Below, in pieces: positions 10,775-22,000 of a stretch of 64,000 bases of DNA. Source of the DNA: Apus apus (Eukaryota > Chordata > Aves > Apodiformes > Apodidae); contig NC_067312.1 in NCBI RefSeq assembly GCF_020740795.1, forward strand, positions 47,067,905 through 47,131,904, read 5' to 3'. How positions within the stretch are numbered: the stretch's first letter is position 1; every line of letters starts with the position of its first letter. Under the pieces are notes generated by a model. The model searched no databases and was not told the origin of the DNA. It was given only the letters and a program-made list of their open reading frames with translations. Made by a program: the position numbers and the translations under genes.

Positions 10775-12582
10775 GATTGGATAACTGAGTGGAAATTATA
10801 TGAGTGGTATTGTGTCAGCATTCTACTCCAGTATTGCTTTCATAAACAATTGGTGTTGAGTCTCAGAATGAGTGTACTGCCTTGTCATTACAAACTTATC
10901 CGCTAGGGTTCTCCAGAACTGGCCGTTTATTTCATAGTAAAAAGGTTCTAAAAATACCAGACCTGGTGTTTTATTTGCAATCACTTAATCTGGAGAGTAT
11001 AGGACACAATAAAACTCAGTAAAAGAGGCAGTATTTTAAAGAAAATATTACTAAAAAATACCTGCAAGAATTTGTTTTGGAGTGAGCTGCTGAAAGCTAG
11101 GAAACTAACTTACATTTGAACAAATCAGAGCAATGGTCATACCTTGCTTCCTGAGGACTCTGTTTGAATAATGTATGAAGTAATTTGGGATGTTAGAGTG
11201 CTGCCTATTTAAAGAAAGAAATAATACCTTTGGTGTAGCATTTTTATTTTTAAAATAATGATTGGAAATAATATTATCTAATTCCTCATTAATGTTGTAA
11301 TTGATTACATAGTATTTTTTTAAAGCTAGGTTGGAAATAGAATTTGATCTCTTGTCTTCTAGACCTGTGTTGAAAGCAATGGGCTATATGACCACATGGA
11401 ACACCTAAGAACAAAATTAACATACAGACTCTTGCAATAATCCCCATACAAGAAATACTAATTCCAAAATCTAATAAAATGGAAAGAGGAAATAGCACTT
11501 ACTTCTAATGCTTTCTCTGAATAAGATTTAGCTTTTTTATTAAACCTACTTTTTCTTAGAGCTGAGGAAATCTAGTTCCCATTGAAGCAAATGCAAAGAT
11601 CAGAAATAAATCTGTTAACTTGACCAGGTATCAGAAATTTACCCGTGGGTATCTGTGTTGTATGAATTCCAACCACTTCACATAGATAATAATTTTCAGT
11701 AAAGTGTCATTAATGATATCTCCTCAAATAAATAACAGCACTCTGCATTTCAAGAATATACTAAAGGGAAATGTTTCGGAGGAATGATATATCCTTCTGT
11801 TCCATCCTGCTCTACCTGTCTCTTTGACTGACTCATCCAAGTTGGAAAAAGAGCTCAGTAATGTCACTGGGAAGTCTTAATCAGTATCAGCTTTGAGAGG
11901 TTCATCTCAGCAAAACCATCTGTCTCCTCTCTCCAAAATATATTGCCTCTGTTGATTTTCACATATGCTTCTGAGGACATTCAGAATCTTAAGTACTTTG
12001 GAGAGAGTGTGTTGAGAAGTTCCCAGAAACAAATTGGTTTATCTGGATGCCCTGGAATGTCTTTGAAACTGTGTCATAAATTCCAGGGCAGTTGCTACAC
12101 AAATACATTACTAGTATAAAGCTTGCCATGTGGTCCTGTAATAAAAATCAGGTGCTATTTCTGTGTTGATGTCTAATTTCAGAACCTTCAGTTCAGTCTT
12201 CTGTACTTTTCCCCATTGACATGAGTGGGAGTGTATTTCCTACCACAGAAAGAAGGGGAAAAAGGCCTTAGAGCTTTTGGATCCCTACTTAGTAAAGGCC
12301 ATATAAAACAAATAAAGCACCTTTTTCTCCTTTCTGGAGTTGTGAACACTAGCTGAGTATGTATCTGCCCAGTGCTGTGCTTCTTATGTCAGTGGGAGGA
12401 CAAATTCTGCTCCAGGAAGATAACTTCCAGGCTTTCATAGATGCATGTGGTTCGAAAGATGGTTGTCCCTGATAAACAAACTTCATGGAGTAACTCAACA
12501 AATCCCTTGTAACACATGAAAATCAACCTTTATTATTTAAAGAGGATTATCAAATGAGTTGGCTTAGTTTAACTGAAAGGTG
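10775..12582. other. Intron 3 stretch, nothing recognised
   Basis: 1.8 kb of AT-rich sequence with only short spurious frames. Confidence 0.5.
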
Positions 12583-12588
12583 GTATGT

Positions 12589-14161
12589 TGTCACGACTCA
12601 AGTAGGTCAACCCAGGGATATTCAGATCAGACCTCCTTGCTTTCTAAACTCCTTCTCAGAGAACAGCCTTGGTGCAGCTGGATCCATCCTTTGTCTCAGA
12701 CCTGGCCCTTCCACTGAGAGTGATTCAAATATCATGGTTCAAGGAAATGCTCGACCATCCAATATCCCTTGATCAGATTAAGGTAAAACAACACTCAAGG
12801 TCTGTATTTGAATATTAGGTTTAATTAAATCTATAGGATATAAGGAATACGGTTACATCAGTTATAATCTTAGGCTGCACGATCATAAAGGCTGACAATT
12901 AGATCACAGGACTACAATACATATATGTTTAAGCTGCATAACCTGAAAAAAAATCGTGGTTAGGCCTTGCATTACTTAATGATAATAGGGAGGGAGAGAG
13001 AGAGAGAATATGAGAATAAAAATTTAGAGAGATAGATAATAGAGAATCACCAGTTCTGGATCCAGTGTTGGGCCAGCCAATGGGGGAGAGTTAGTGTCAG
13101 TGAGGCTCTCGAAGCCCACCATTGCAGCTGCCTGCTCTTTAGGCTGAGTAAGGCTGATTGAGCCATAAGCCTGAGCAGCTGGAGTGGACCTCCACCCCTC
13201 CATCCTTATCTCAATCTCTGTACATGCAGCCACAGGCCATATGCAGGACATCAGTTTTGTCTCCATCATCTCAAGCAGGCCTTTTGGGATGCAAAAGAGA
13301 CTTTGTTTAGGGATTACAATGGGGTTTTGACACAAATTCCAGCAAGTATTGGTCCTGAGGGCTGGTCCCTCACTTATATAGGAAGTGTTTTTCATTTGCT
13401 TAGTCCTCTTTAGATACAGGTGGATGGTGACCAGGAAACAAAATTATTTGTTTTCTCCATTTGTATTCTCAAAAGTTTTTAGTTTCAAGACCATTTTCAT
13501 TCCTTCCACTTTCCCTGAATGAATGAACAAGGGACAGCTTTATAGCCAATCTGTAAGCCAAGTAAGTAAATGTTCAGTCAGGCCTCATTCACTATAAAGC
13601 CTGATAGATACAAACTACTGTTTGTGCTGCTAAAATAAATGATTTTATGGCTTCATGCAAATTCTGCCAGGATTATATGTCTGTTAAGGGTGCTAGAAAC
13701 CTCTGTGTAGCATTGAATTTTAATTTGACTTAAATAGAATATTCCTCAGTATGAATTGCATCAACAAAATATGACTACTGACAAGATTGTTCAAGGAAGT
13801 TTGTCATTGTGAGAGGTTTATGAAAAGTTTCGGGGCAAAAGAGACCATGTCGTAGAACTTTAATTCAAGGCCATGGGGATGGATGTATTCTCTTGCAATT
13901 AGAACCAATGTGGTTTCCTTCATGCTTCCTAGTTAAACAATGGTGAGGGAAATCAATAAAGATGTAATTGCTGGTATCACAGTAGTCCTGACTACTGCTC
14001 ATTTTCCAAAATCATTACACCTTGCTATTTTCCATTCTGATTTCAGCACTTTGTCCACAGACTTACCCATCTTTCTGTCTTGTAGAATATGGCACTAATG
14101 GATTAGACAGTGAGTGGTAATTGATTTACTGCCAGGATTCATGACTGAAATAATCATTACA
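12589..14161 (-). mobile_element. Probable solo LTR of a third type (boundaries tentative)
   Basis: The low-coordinate end TGTCACGACTCAAG resembles the end of the 10062 LTR. The minus strand has TATATAAG at 13373-13380 followed by ATTAAA (12820-12825). A GA-rich tract lies at about 12990-13010. A 6 bp duplication GTATGT (12583-12588 and 14162-14167) brackets a TG...CA interval of 1573 bp. The low-coordinate half (to about 13400) looks LTR-like; the distal 0.75 kb looks like ordinary intron, so the far boundary could be a chance match. Confidence 0.42.
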
Positions 14162-14167
14162 GTATGT

Positions 14168-15051
14168 ATGTAATATATTTAGTATTTACAACTTTCTCAT
14201 CATGTTCTTGAATGCTTTCTGCTGGGTTTGATCCTTAAAAGCCGTAAGTCTCAAATCAGTGGTCTCTCTGACCCTTAGAACCCACACTGTGGCTATATAA
14301 AATATTATGGGTTTTTCATGTCCACAATGCTTTGTGGGGGCTTCATGATGCAATAATGGAATCTCTCTCTAGTTTTGAATATCTCTATAATGTCTGTGAG
14401 AAAATCTCCTGAAACCTAGATTTCTCTACAGTATTTTCTGAAACAGTTGATTCCAAAGTAAAAGGAGAAACTTACATATAAGAAAACATTGTTTGACACT
14501 AGGTCTCAGAGCTGGTTCTAACAAAGTTCAGCAGTATGATGTGAAGTAACTACTGATATAATCCCTTTATATGTAAGAACTACTGGAATTTAAACATTGT
14601 GAACTTTGAAGCTTGAGGTAAAAACAACTGTTTCCACTGCCATTTGGTTAAAAATTAGCCATTCTGGGTTTTCACTATATTTTCAATAATCAAGTTAATG
14701 ATGTATAGAATGAAAGAGGAAGGAAAATAATTATCTGATGATCTTTTTGTTCATAGTTTGTCTCTTTAGAGAGTGTAACTTGGAACGGTTTGCTTGCTTT
14801 ACCTTTCCATGTTCTAACTGAATCTTGCAACAGTTTTTTGCCTTACACAGCTTACCTGCTAAATGGCAGAAAAAAATCATATGAAAAAATAATTGTCTTT
14901 AGTTGGAGCTTATTAGGCATAAACTTTATTTCTAGCAATTATGCTTTCCCTTCCACACCATTTGTGTACTTACACAGAGTGTACTATTATAAGAGGATTA
15001 TGCTGAAAGCTTTTTTTTTTTTCCCCAAGAAACTGTTCAACTTATACAGAT
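14168..15051. other. Intron 3 stretch, nothing recognised
   Basis: AT-rich, no supported feature. A T-run at about 15011-15022 sits near the next CR1. Confidence 0.5.
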
Positions 15052-15652
15052 AATAGAATCATGGAATGGTTTGGGTTGGAAGGAACCTTCAACTACTACA
15101 GTCTAGTCCAACCCTGTGCCGTGGGCAGGGGCACCTCCCAGTAGACCAGCTTGCTCAGAGCCCCATCCAACCTGGCTCTGAGCACTTCCAGGCAGGGGGC
15201 ATTCACAGCTTCTCTGGGCAATCTGTGCCAGTGTCTCTGTCTTTCCTGGTTACAAGTGCACATTGCTGGCTCATGTCCAGTTTTCCATCCACCAGTATCC
15301 CCAAGTCCTCTGCAGGGCTGCTCTCAATCCATTCATTCCCCAGTCTAGGGATTGCCCTGACTCAGATGCAGGACCTTGCACTTGGCCTTGTTGAACTTTG
15401 TGAGCTTTGCACAGGCCTATTCCTCAAGCCAATCAGGGTTGCTTTGGATACCATCCCTTCCTTTTCTTAAGCAACACATAGTTTGGTGTCATCTGCAAAC
15501 ATGCTGAGGGTGCATGTTCCACTTAATCCCATCCCATTGGTGAAGATAATAAATAGCGAACCCCTGAGGGATACCACTCATTACTGTTTCCCACTTGGGC
15601 ATTGAGCTATTGTAACTCTTTGGACACAGCCATCTAGCCAGTTCCTTAACCA
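15052..15652 (-). mobile_element. CR1 LINE fragment (copy F), internally deleted
   Basis: The minus-strand 3' end of a CR1. The tail (ATAGAATCATGGAATGG) and 3' UTR (GGGTTGGAAGGAACCTTC) lead into ORF2 C terminus. The sequence then jumps near 15240 from the [11 protein letters not shown] region straight to the RT thumb region (AHWMSQQC). About 0.6 kb present in other copies is missing. Many stops: an old copy. Confidence 0.9.
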
Positions 15653-17787
15653 GAATTATATGCAGTAAAGGACTTACATTTTCTAGAGAGAGGGAGAACT
15701 TTCCTTACAAGGTAAGTGTTTAAATTATTGTTACCAAGTTTCTTATCTTTGTTGCATGTAGTTATGCCTCAGGCTTTCCACTGGCAATAGCATCTGTAAA
15801 ATGAAATACATAAGAAAGAGCTGAATTATAAATGGTTTTCACCTTTAATAAGTACCCTTCTTTCATGCATACCTAATACCTCCTTTCATCTTGATGGCAG
15901 TATCTCCTTATTCCTTGTTCCCCTTGCCCCCTTCTGGCTGTTTAGAGTTTTTTTGTGTTCCAAAAAATCAATGATCCATACAGTTCTAGCACGGATATAG
16001 TAAGGTGCTCAGAAAAGGAAAAAACAAACAAAACACTAATGAACTAAAACACTCACAAAAACAACAACAGCAACAAAACAACCAAAAAACCCCCCACCCC
16101 GAAACACCCAGGTAAGTGTTGCAGGCCATATGCAGACTTTTGCTGGTGTGTAGTGATTTTGTCTTCTATTTTTCTCTCTTGATTGGTTAACAGTGACTGT
16201 TAAACAAGGATAGGAGAAAGTCCTTTTGAGATTAGTCTTCACAGTAAGAGCATTTGACTTGTTTTGTCCTTAGGAAAATTCTGATTACAGGCAAGATGAT
16301 TAGATAATGTATTTTGTAGTGTTACAGGTAAATATATGAGATTTTAGGCTGCTTTGTCATTTATGTGTCATTAGCTTCCATGTCAACCTGTCAAATCCTT
16401 TTCAGAGATTTTTATGTTCTTGTTATGGGTGAAGCTTAGTGCAGTTCTTTCACTGAGCAACAAACACAGCAAACTTTCAACAAATTTTGTATTTCTCAAG
16501 CACCTCTCCTTCTACCAAAATGGGCATCCCAGGTTTGCTATTGTTTACTCCTTCTTCATTCTGTTTTTAACTTGCAATCTGATCCCTTATCTCGTTCTGC
16601 TTTGCAAACCATTCTATATTATAGGAGCTACTTGTCAGAACCCTTGACAGTATTCTGAAAATAAATTTTAACTTCAGTAATAGTTGCAAAGGGCAATAAA
16701 TGTATTTATGGTTCCATATTAATAAATTGATTAAGGGGTGTTTAGAGATTGTACAATTTAAAAGGATTTTACCCTTCACTTTTGACGTATTTAGATGCTT
16801 GTACATTTTGAAAATCCACCTTTAAATGTCTTTTTCTTAAGATTGCAAAAGTTGCATGTAAATTACTACTCTGAAACAGCATTTTCCTTCCTCGTTAGTT
16901 TTGGGGAAGTCACTAGATGGCGGTAAAACAGCGGTTTCTCCTGCTGAAGGCTCTTCAGGAAACGGTTTGCAGTGAATGAAAAGGGCATTTAGGCATTTAA
17001 CTTAAGTCTGCTACGTAGTAACCTAATCCTAAACAAAAGCACAATAAATAGAGTCCCAACTGCTTGTAATTATATTGACAGTAATGAATTTTCTTAGACC
17101 TCTGGTGTGCTTCTGCTGATTGTATCTTCTCTCTCACATGAGTTAAACATAGAACATATCTAATTCCAGGAGTTCTGCAGGACATGCTTAGAGATGTTAA
17201 AAAAAAGTGTGCATAAATATTTTGTCTAGATTTCTGAAAGCAAAAAAACGAGCTAACTGATTTTTATTTTTTTAGTCTCAAATCTTTCTTCATTTCCTAT
17301 TTTAAAAAGACTACATAGAGTGAGACCCCCTAAGACAATGGAAGTCACAGAGCTTTCATCTGAACTTTCCTTTTAATTACGTATTTTTAAAATGAATGTA
17401 TTTTCAGTGTTTGCTAATCCTGACCCTCTGTTTCAAGGCTTTTTATACTTTTACTGCCACACCAAGTGTAATTTGGTTAGTAATTTAAGCATTAATGTTG
17501 TATAAAGCCCTGAAATGAAGCTCTGGAAAGGGAATGTAGTTGTTGTATCAGCATGTAGAAATAAAAGACAGGAAGGAAAGAAACTTTTCACAAAGCCAGA
17601 GCAGATAACTTTTTAAGAAACATGAAACTACCTGTGCTCAATTATGGCAGCAGGATGTGAAAACCTGCTCAAGATATCACACAGCAGTTTTCATAAATTA
17701 ATACATTTGGAAAGGTGCTGAAGTGTAAGATCTGTCCAAAAGACAGCAGAGCTCTAGTATAGCACTCAAGAACTGGGAAAGTAAAAA
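15653..17787. other. Intron 3 stretch, nothing recognised
   Basis: 2.1 kb, AT-rich, with an (AAC)-rich tract at about 16055-16090. No exon resembling FANCC exon 3 was found by reading for the segment ending in SWIQ. Confidence 0.5.
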
Positions 17788-18221
17788 ACCAGAGTAGGGC
17801 TACAAGGATGATTAAGGGACATCTATCATATGAGAAAAGGCAAAGAGACCTGGGGCTGTTTAGTCTTGAGAAAAGAAGATTGGGGGACCTTATTAAGGTC
17901 TATAATATCTGAAGGGTGGATGTAATGAATGGGCCAGTCTCTTTTCAGTGGTGCCCTGTAATATGATGAGGGGGAACAGCACCAAGTTACAACACAGGAA
18001 TTTCCACCTCAACATGAGGAAAAACTTCTTTACTGTGAGGGTGACAGAGGACTGGAACAGGTTGTCCAGGGAGGTTGAGGACACTCCTTCTCTGGAGACT
18101 TGTCTGAATGTGTTCCTGTGTGATCTGCCCTAGGTATTCCTGCTGCATCAGGAGGGGTTGGACTCAATCTTCAGGGGTCCCTTCCAACCCCTATGTTTGA
18201 ATCATTCTATGATTCTATATT
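17788..18221 (+). mobile_element. CR1 LINE 3' fragment (copy G)
   Basis: ORF2 C-terminal codons ([20 protein letters not shown]), then TEDWNRLSREVEDTPSLET, then 3' UTR and ATTCTATGATTCTATA tail. 5'-truncated and degraded. It sits 0.7 kb upstream of FANCC coding exon 4. Confidence 0.9.
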
Positions 18222-18901
18222 CAGAGCCCTCTGTACTTCCCTGCAGAACCAGTGTATCAAATGTGGTAATCTGTCTTTACTCTGAATCTATCATCAAAGG
18301 ATTCTTTCAATTTTTTTTATATGATATATTTTAAAGGTTTTATTAAATGTGACTTAAAACATTCCACAGTGAAATTGGTACAGAAGTAAATGTCAAACTT
18401 AATACTTTATCTTTTCAAGATAATGAGGATATTAAGCAAATTCAATTATGAATCCAATTATGAATCCTGTAAAAAATACTGGAGCCTCTTGTGGGAGCGA
18501 TAAGAAAAACTGAAAGTTAACTTGGTCTTGTCTATTCTTGATCATGGTAGTGATCAAGACTGCAGGTGAGGTTTTGCTGTGTAGCAACATAATGACTGCT
18601 GTACAGAGGATACCAGACCGAAACCTACCTATCATCTGTCTGGTTTTGACACGAATGGCTTCCATTGCTATTGCACAGTTACTGAAATGGTGTAATATGT
18701 GAACCCACGTTTGATTGTAGCAGCTGCAGCATTTACCTTTTGGTTGATGGGAGCTGCCTGCTGTTCTGTGTTGATGGAGTAAAAATGGCCACAACCAATC
18801 AAAAAATCTTATCCCAAATGTAGTTCAATAGCAGTCAGTTCTTTTTACGCAGCCTGTTGTAGCCTAATACTTTGATTTGTTCTTCTTTTGATTACTCGCA
18901 G

Positions 18902-19021
18902 AGTTTGCTGTGCCACCTTGTTTCTTCCTCTGAGTGTGAAAGTAATGAAGCTGAAACCAGTACATTCATATCAACTCTTGGCTACACATCAGCAGATTAT
19001 TATTGTCACTTAGTTAAAAAT
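18902..19021 (+). CDS. FANCC: FANCC coding exon 4 (first one visible)
   Basis: 120 nt, phase 0 at both ends. The acceptor is CTCGCAG and the donor GTAAGT. It encodes SLLCHLV...[17 protein letters not shown], matching human residues 116-152 (GVLSHIL...GLGYAPIDYYPGLLKN). It ends after the same KN as human c.456. The exon is 3 codons longer than in human (111 nt) owing to a Ser/Glu-rich stretch ([12 protein letters not shown]). The donor has A at +4; the human founder disease allele changes that base (c.456+4A>T). Confidence 0.95.
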
Positions 19022-22000
19022 GTAAGTAGTTTGTGCAACTGAGATTTTGTTAATATTAAATCAACAGTTTCTAAGCATGGAGTTGTCATTGTTATAAGGG
19101 GCATGAATGGAACTTTGTTTATCTTTTCTTACATCAGCTACTTTTACAGCATTTTAAGGAAAAAATGAAGTGGGAGATCTCTGAGCAACTGAGAAAAAAA
19201 ATTATTAGATTATACTGTAATAGATGTTCATAAAAACAAAATTCCTGTTGCTGTTGTGTTATAACAAAGATGCCTGTTCTATCATTATTTTCCCTGTGAA
19301 GTTTAGATTTTATATATTATTTTGTGTATTAAAATTAACTTTTGGAATCTTCTATTTAACTGTATGCACTGCTGCATTTAAAATGGTAGATGAGCCTTAA
19401 ATCTTAGAAAAGTGTCTTCTACATTTAAAATATAAGAATAGGATTAATATTTCATAGTATATTGACTTAAATTAGATAATGCATATAAAAATTATTAGTA
19501 GTGTTCTTCTGAAAGTTTTGCCACAACTCTTGGGGAAGCAGAGCTACATTAAATATCTTCTCAGTATTAAAGTGTGGAAGGCATATAATGTGTGTTCAAA
19601 AATGTTTTGCAGCATTGTTTATTCAGTGATCTAGACAGATTTAATTTGACACCAGTAAATAAAAAAATTAAAAAATCAAACTGAATGAGCCAAGAAAGCT
19701 ATTAACCTCCACAATATGTCAATTACACAGAGAACCATGTAACTAATGTCTGCTTATTTGCAGCTTATGAAATCTATTTAATTTTATTTTTTATTTTATT
19801 TTACTTTATTCAACAGATGGTTTTTTCGTTAGTTACAGAACTCAAAGGGAACCAGTTCAATGGACTTAACATTCAAGGCAGGTAGGTTTTACCTAACCAT
19901 AATTTTGATATATTTTAGTTTGGATCTTTACAGTTCAGTGAGGACCTTCATACAGTCTTGGCCAACTTAGGCCTCAGTTGGAAATTGTGGGTTATATATG
20001 TAGCTATGTGGGGAATCTTGTTAAGCTGGGCTTCACGTAAGAGTTTATACTTAACCTGAGAGTCATAGAATGGTTTGGGTTGGAAGAGACTTTCAAATAG
20101 TCCAACCCCCATGCTGTAGGCAGGGACACCTCCCATTAGACCAGGTTGCTTAAAGCCCCTTCCAACCTTGAACTCTTCCAGAGAAGTGACATCCACATCT
20201 TTTCTGAGCAACCTGTCCCAGTGTCTCACCACCCTCATAGTGAAGAATTTCTTCCTTATATCTTATCTAAATTTACTCTCTTTCAACTTAAAACATTGCC
20301 AGTTTATGTCCAATTTTTCATCTATCAGTATCCCCAAGTTATTCCTGACAAGGAGGCTCTCAGTCCCTTTGTCCCCAGCCTGTATTGATACTGAGGATTG
20401 CCATGATCCAGGTGCAGGACCTTGCACGTGGCCTTTTCGAACCTCGTGAACTTCATAATCTTAATGTTGGCTGCTATATGCATCTTTATCACCAAAGTTA
20501 ACTGGCAGTTAATATAAGAGAAAGCAAAAAAAGTTCAATTTTTTTTTTCCCCCCATTTGTGTGAGTGATAGTTTAATATGACAGAATAGTAGTTACTTTC
20601 CACTTGTAATTAATGATAAAATTTGTCCATGCTTATTTTAAAAAACCTCTCATTTTCCTTCCATTAATTCCTTCATCTGGTACCAAACAGTATTGTGGCA
20701 ATACTGCACATTCATATACAACTATTTTAAATGTACCCAAGTACTACCTTTTAACTGTTTCTTTGGCCTGGTTTTCTGTGGATTAAAGTTTGATAAACTG
20801 GGTGGGAAGGGTGGGCTGCTCTCTGGCCCAATCCAGACTATCAGATGCCAATAATTATGCATTTCTTACCTTTAACCTTCTGCAATAAATTTATCTTCTT
20901 TTACCGTATCAGTTTAGAAATTAAAATTTTGACTTTTCTGAAATATGAACTGTATTTACTTTTCCCTCAGAGTTTCAGCCAGTCGTGTGAATGCTGTATC
21001 CCTTTTCTGTCTCCCTCTCGTTACTTTGCCTGATCTAACTCCATTGTTGGAAACTCTCCTTCTTTACCATGGAGGTGCATCAGAAGAAATTCTTAGTTCA
21101 CAGTTTCTGGAGGCTGTGAATGAGGCCTTTTTAAAGTAAGTAGTATTGTCTGTATGATTTTTGTGCTCTTTTCATAAAGATTATTTATGCAATTAGATGT
21201 CTTTTCTCTGGATTTGTATGCTAAATACACTATCACTGAATCACAGAATGTTAGGGGTTGGAAGGGTCCTCTGAAGATCATTGAGTCCAACCCCCTGCCA
21301 GAGCAGGACCAAAAACTAGAGCAGATCACTCAGAAAGGCATCCAGACAAGTCTTGAAAATCTCCAGAGAAGGAGACTCCAGACCCTCCTTGGGGACCCTG
21401 TTCCAGTGCTCTGTAACCCTCACAGTAATGAAGTTCTTTCTCACGTTGAGTTGGACCTTCCTGTGCTTGAGTTTGAATTCATTGCCCCTCATCCTATCAC
21501 AGGGCATAAGTGAAAAGAGGTTGTCCCTGCCTTCTTGATACCCAGCCCTCATGAATTTATAGACATTAATTAGATCCCCCCTCAGCCTTCTCCTCTCTAG
21601 ACTGCAAAGCCCCAGGTCTCTTAGCCTTTTCTCATAAGACAGGTGTTCCAGACCCTTCATCATCCTCGTAGCCCTCTGTTGGACTCTCTCAAGTAGATCC
21701 CTGTCCCTCTGGAACTGGGGAGCCCTGGGGAGCCTAGAGCTGGACACAATACTCCAAGTGAGATCTCACCAGGGCCGAGTAGAGGGGGAGGAGAACCTCC
21801 CTTGATCTGCTGGAGACACTCCTCTTAATGCACCCCAAGATACCATTGGCCTTCTTGGCCACAAGGGCACATTGTTGTCCCATGGATAAACTTGTTGTCT
21901 ACCAGGACTCTAAAGTCCTTCTGCACAGAGCTGCTCTCTAGCAGATCACCTCCTTACCTGTACTGGTACACATTGTTGTTCCTTCCCAGGTGCAGGACTC

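Noticed and set aside
13024..13395. 123-codon minus-strand frame
   Set aside because: It lies in the probable LTR at 12589-14161 and spans its TATA region; no recognisable protein.
18432..18794. 120-codon minus-strand frame just upstream of FANCC exon 4
   Set aside because: No domain, no similarity I recognise, and it is within an intron; likely chance.
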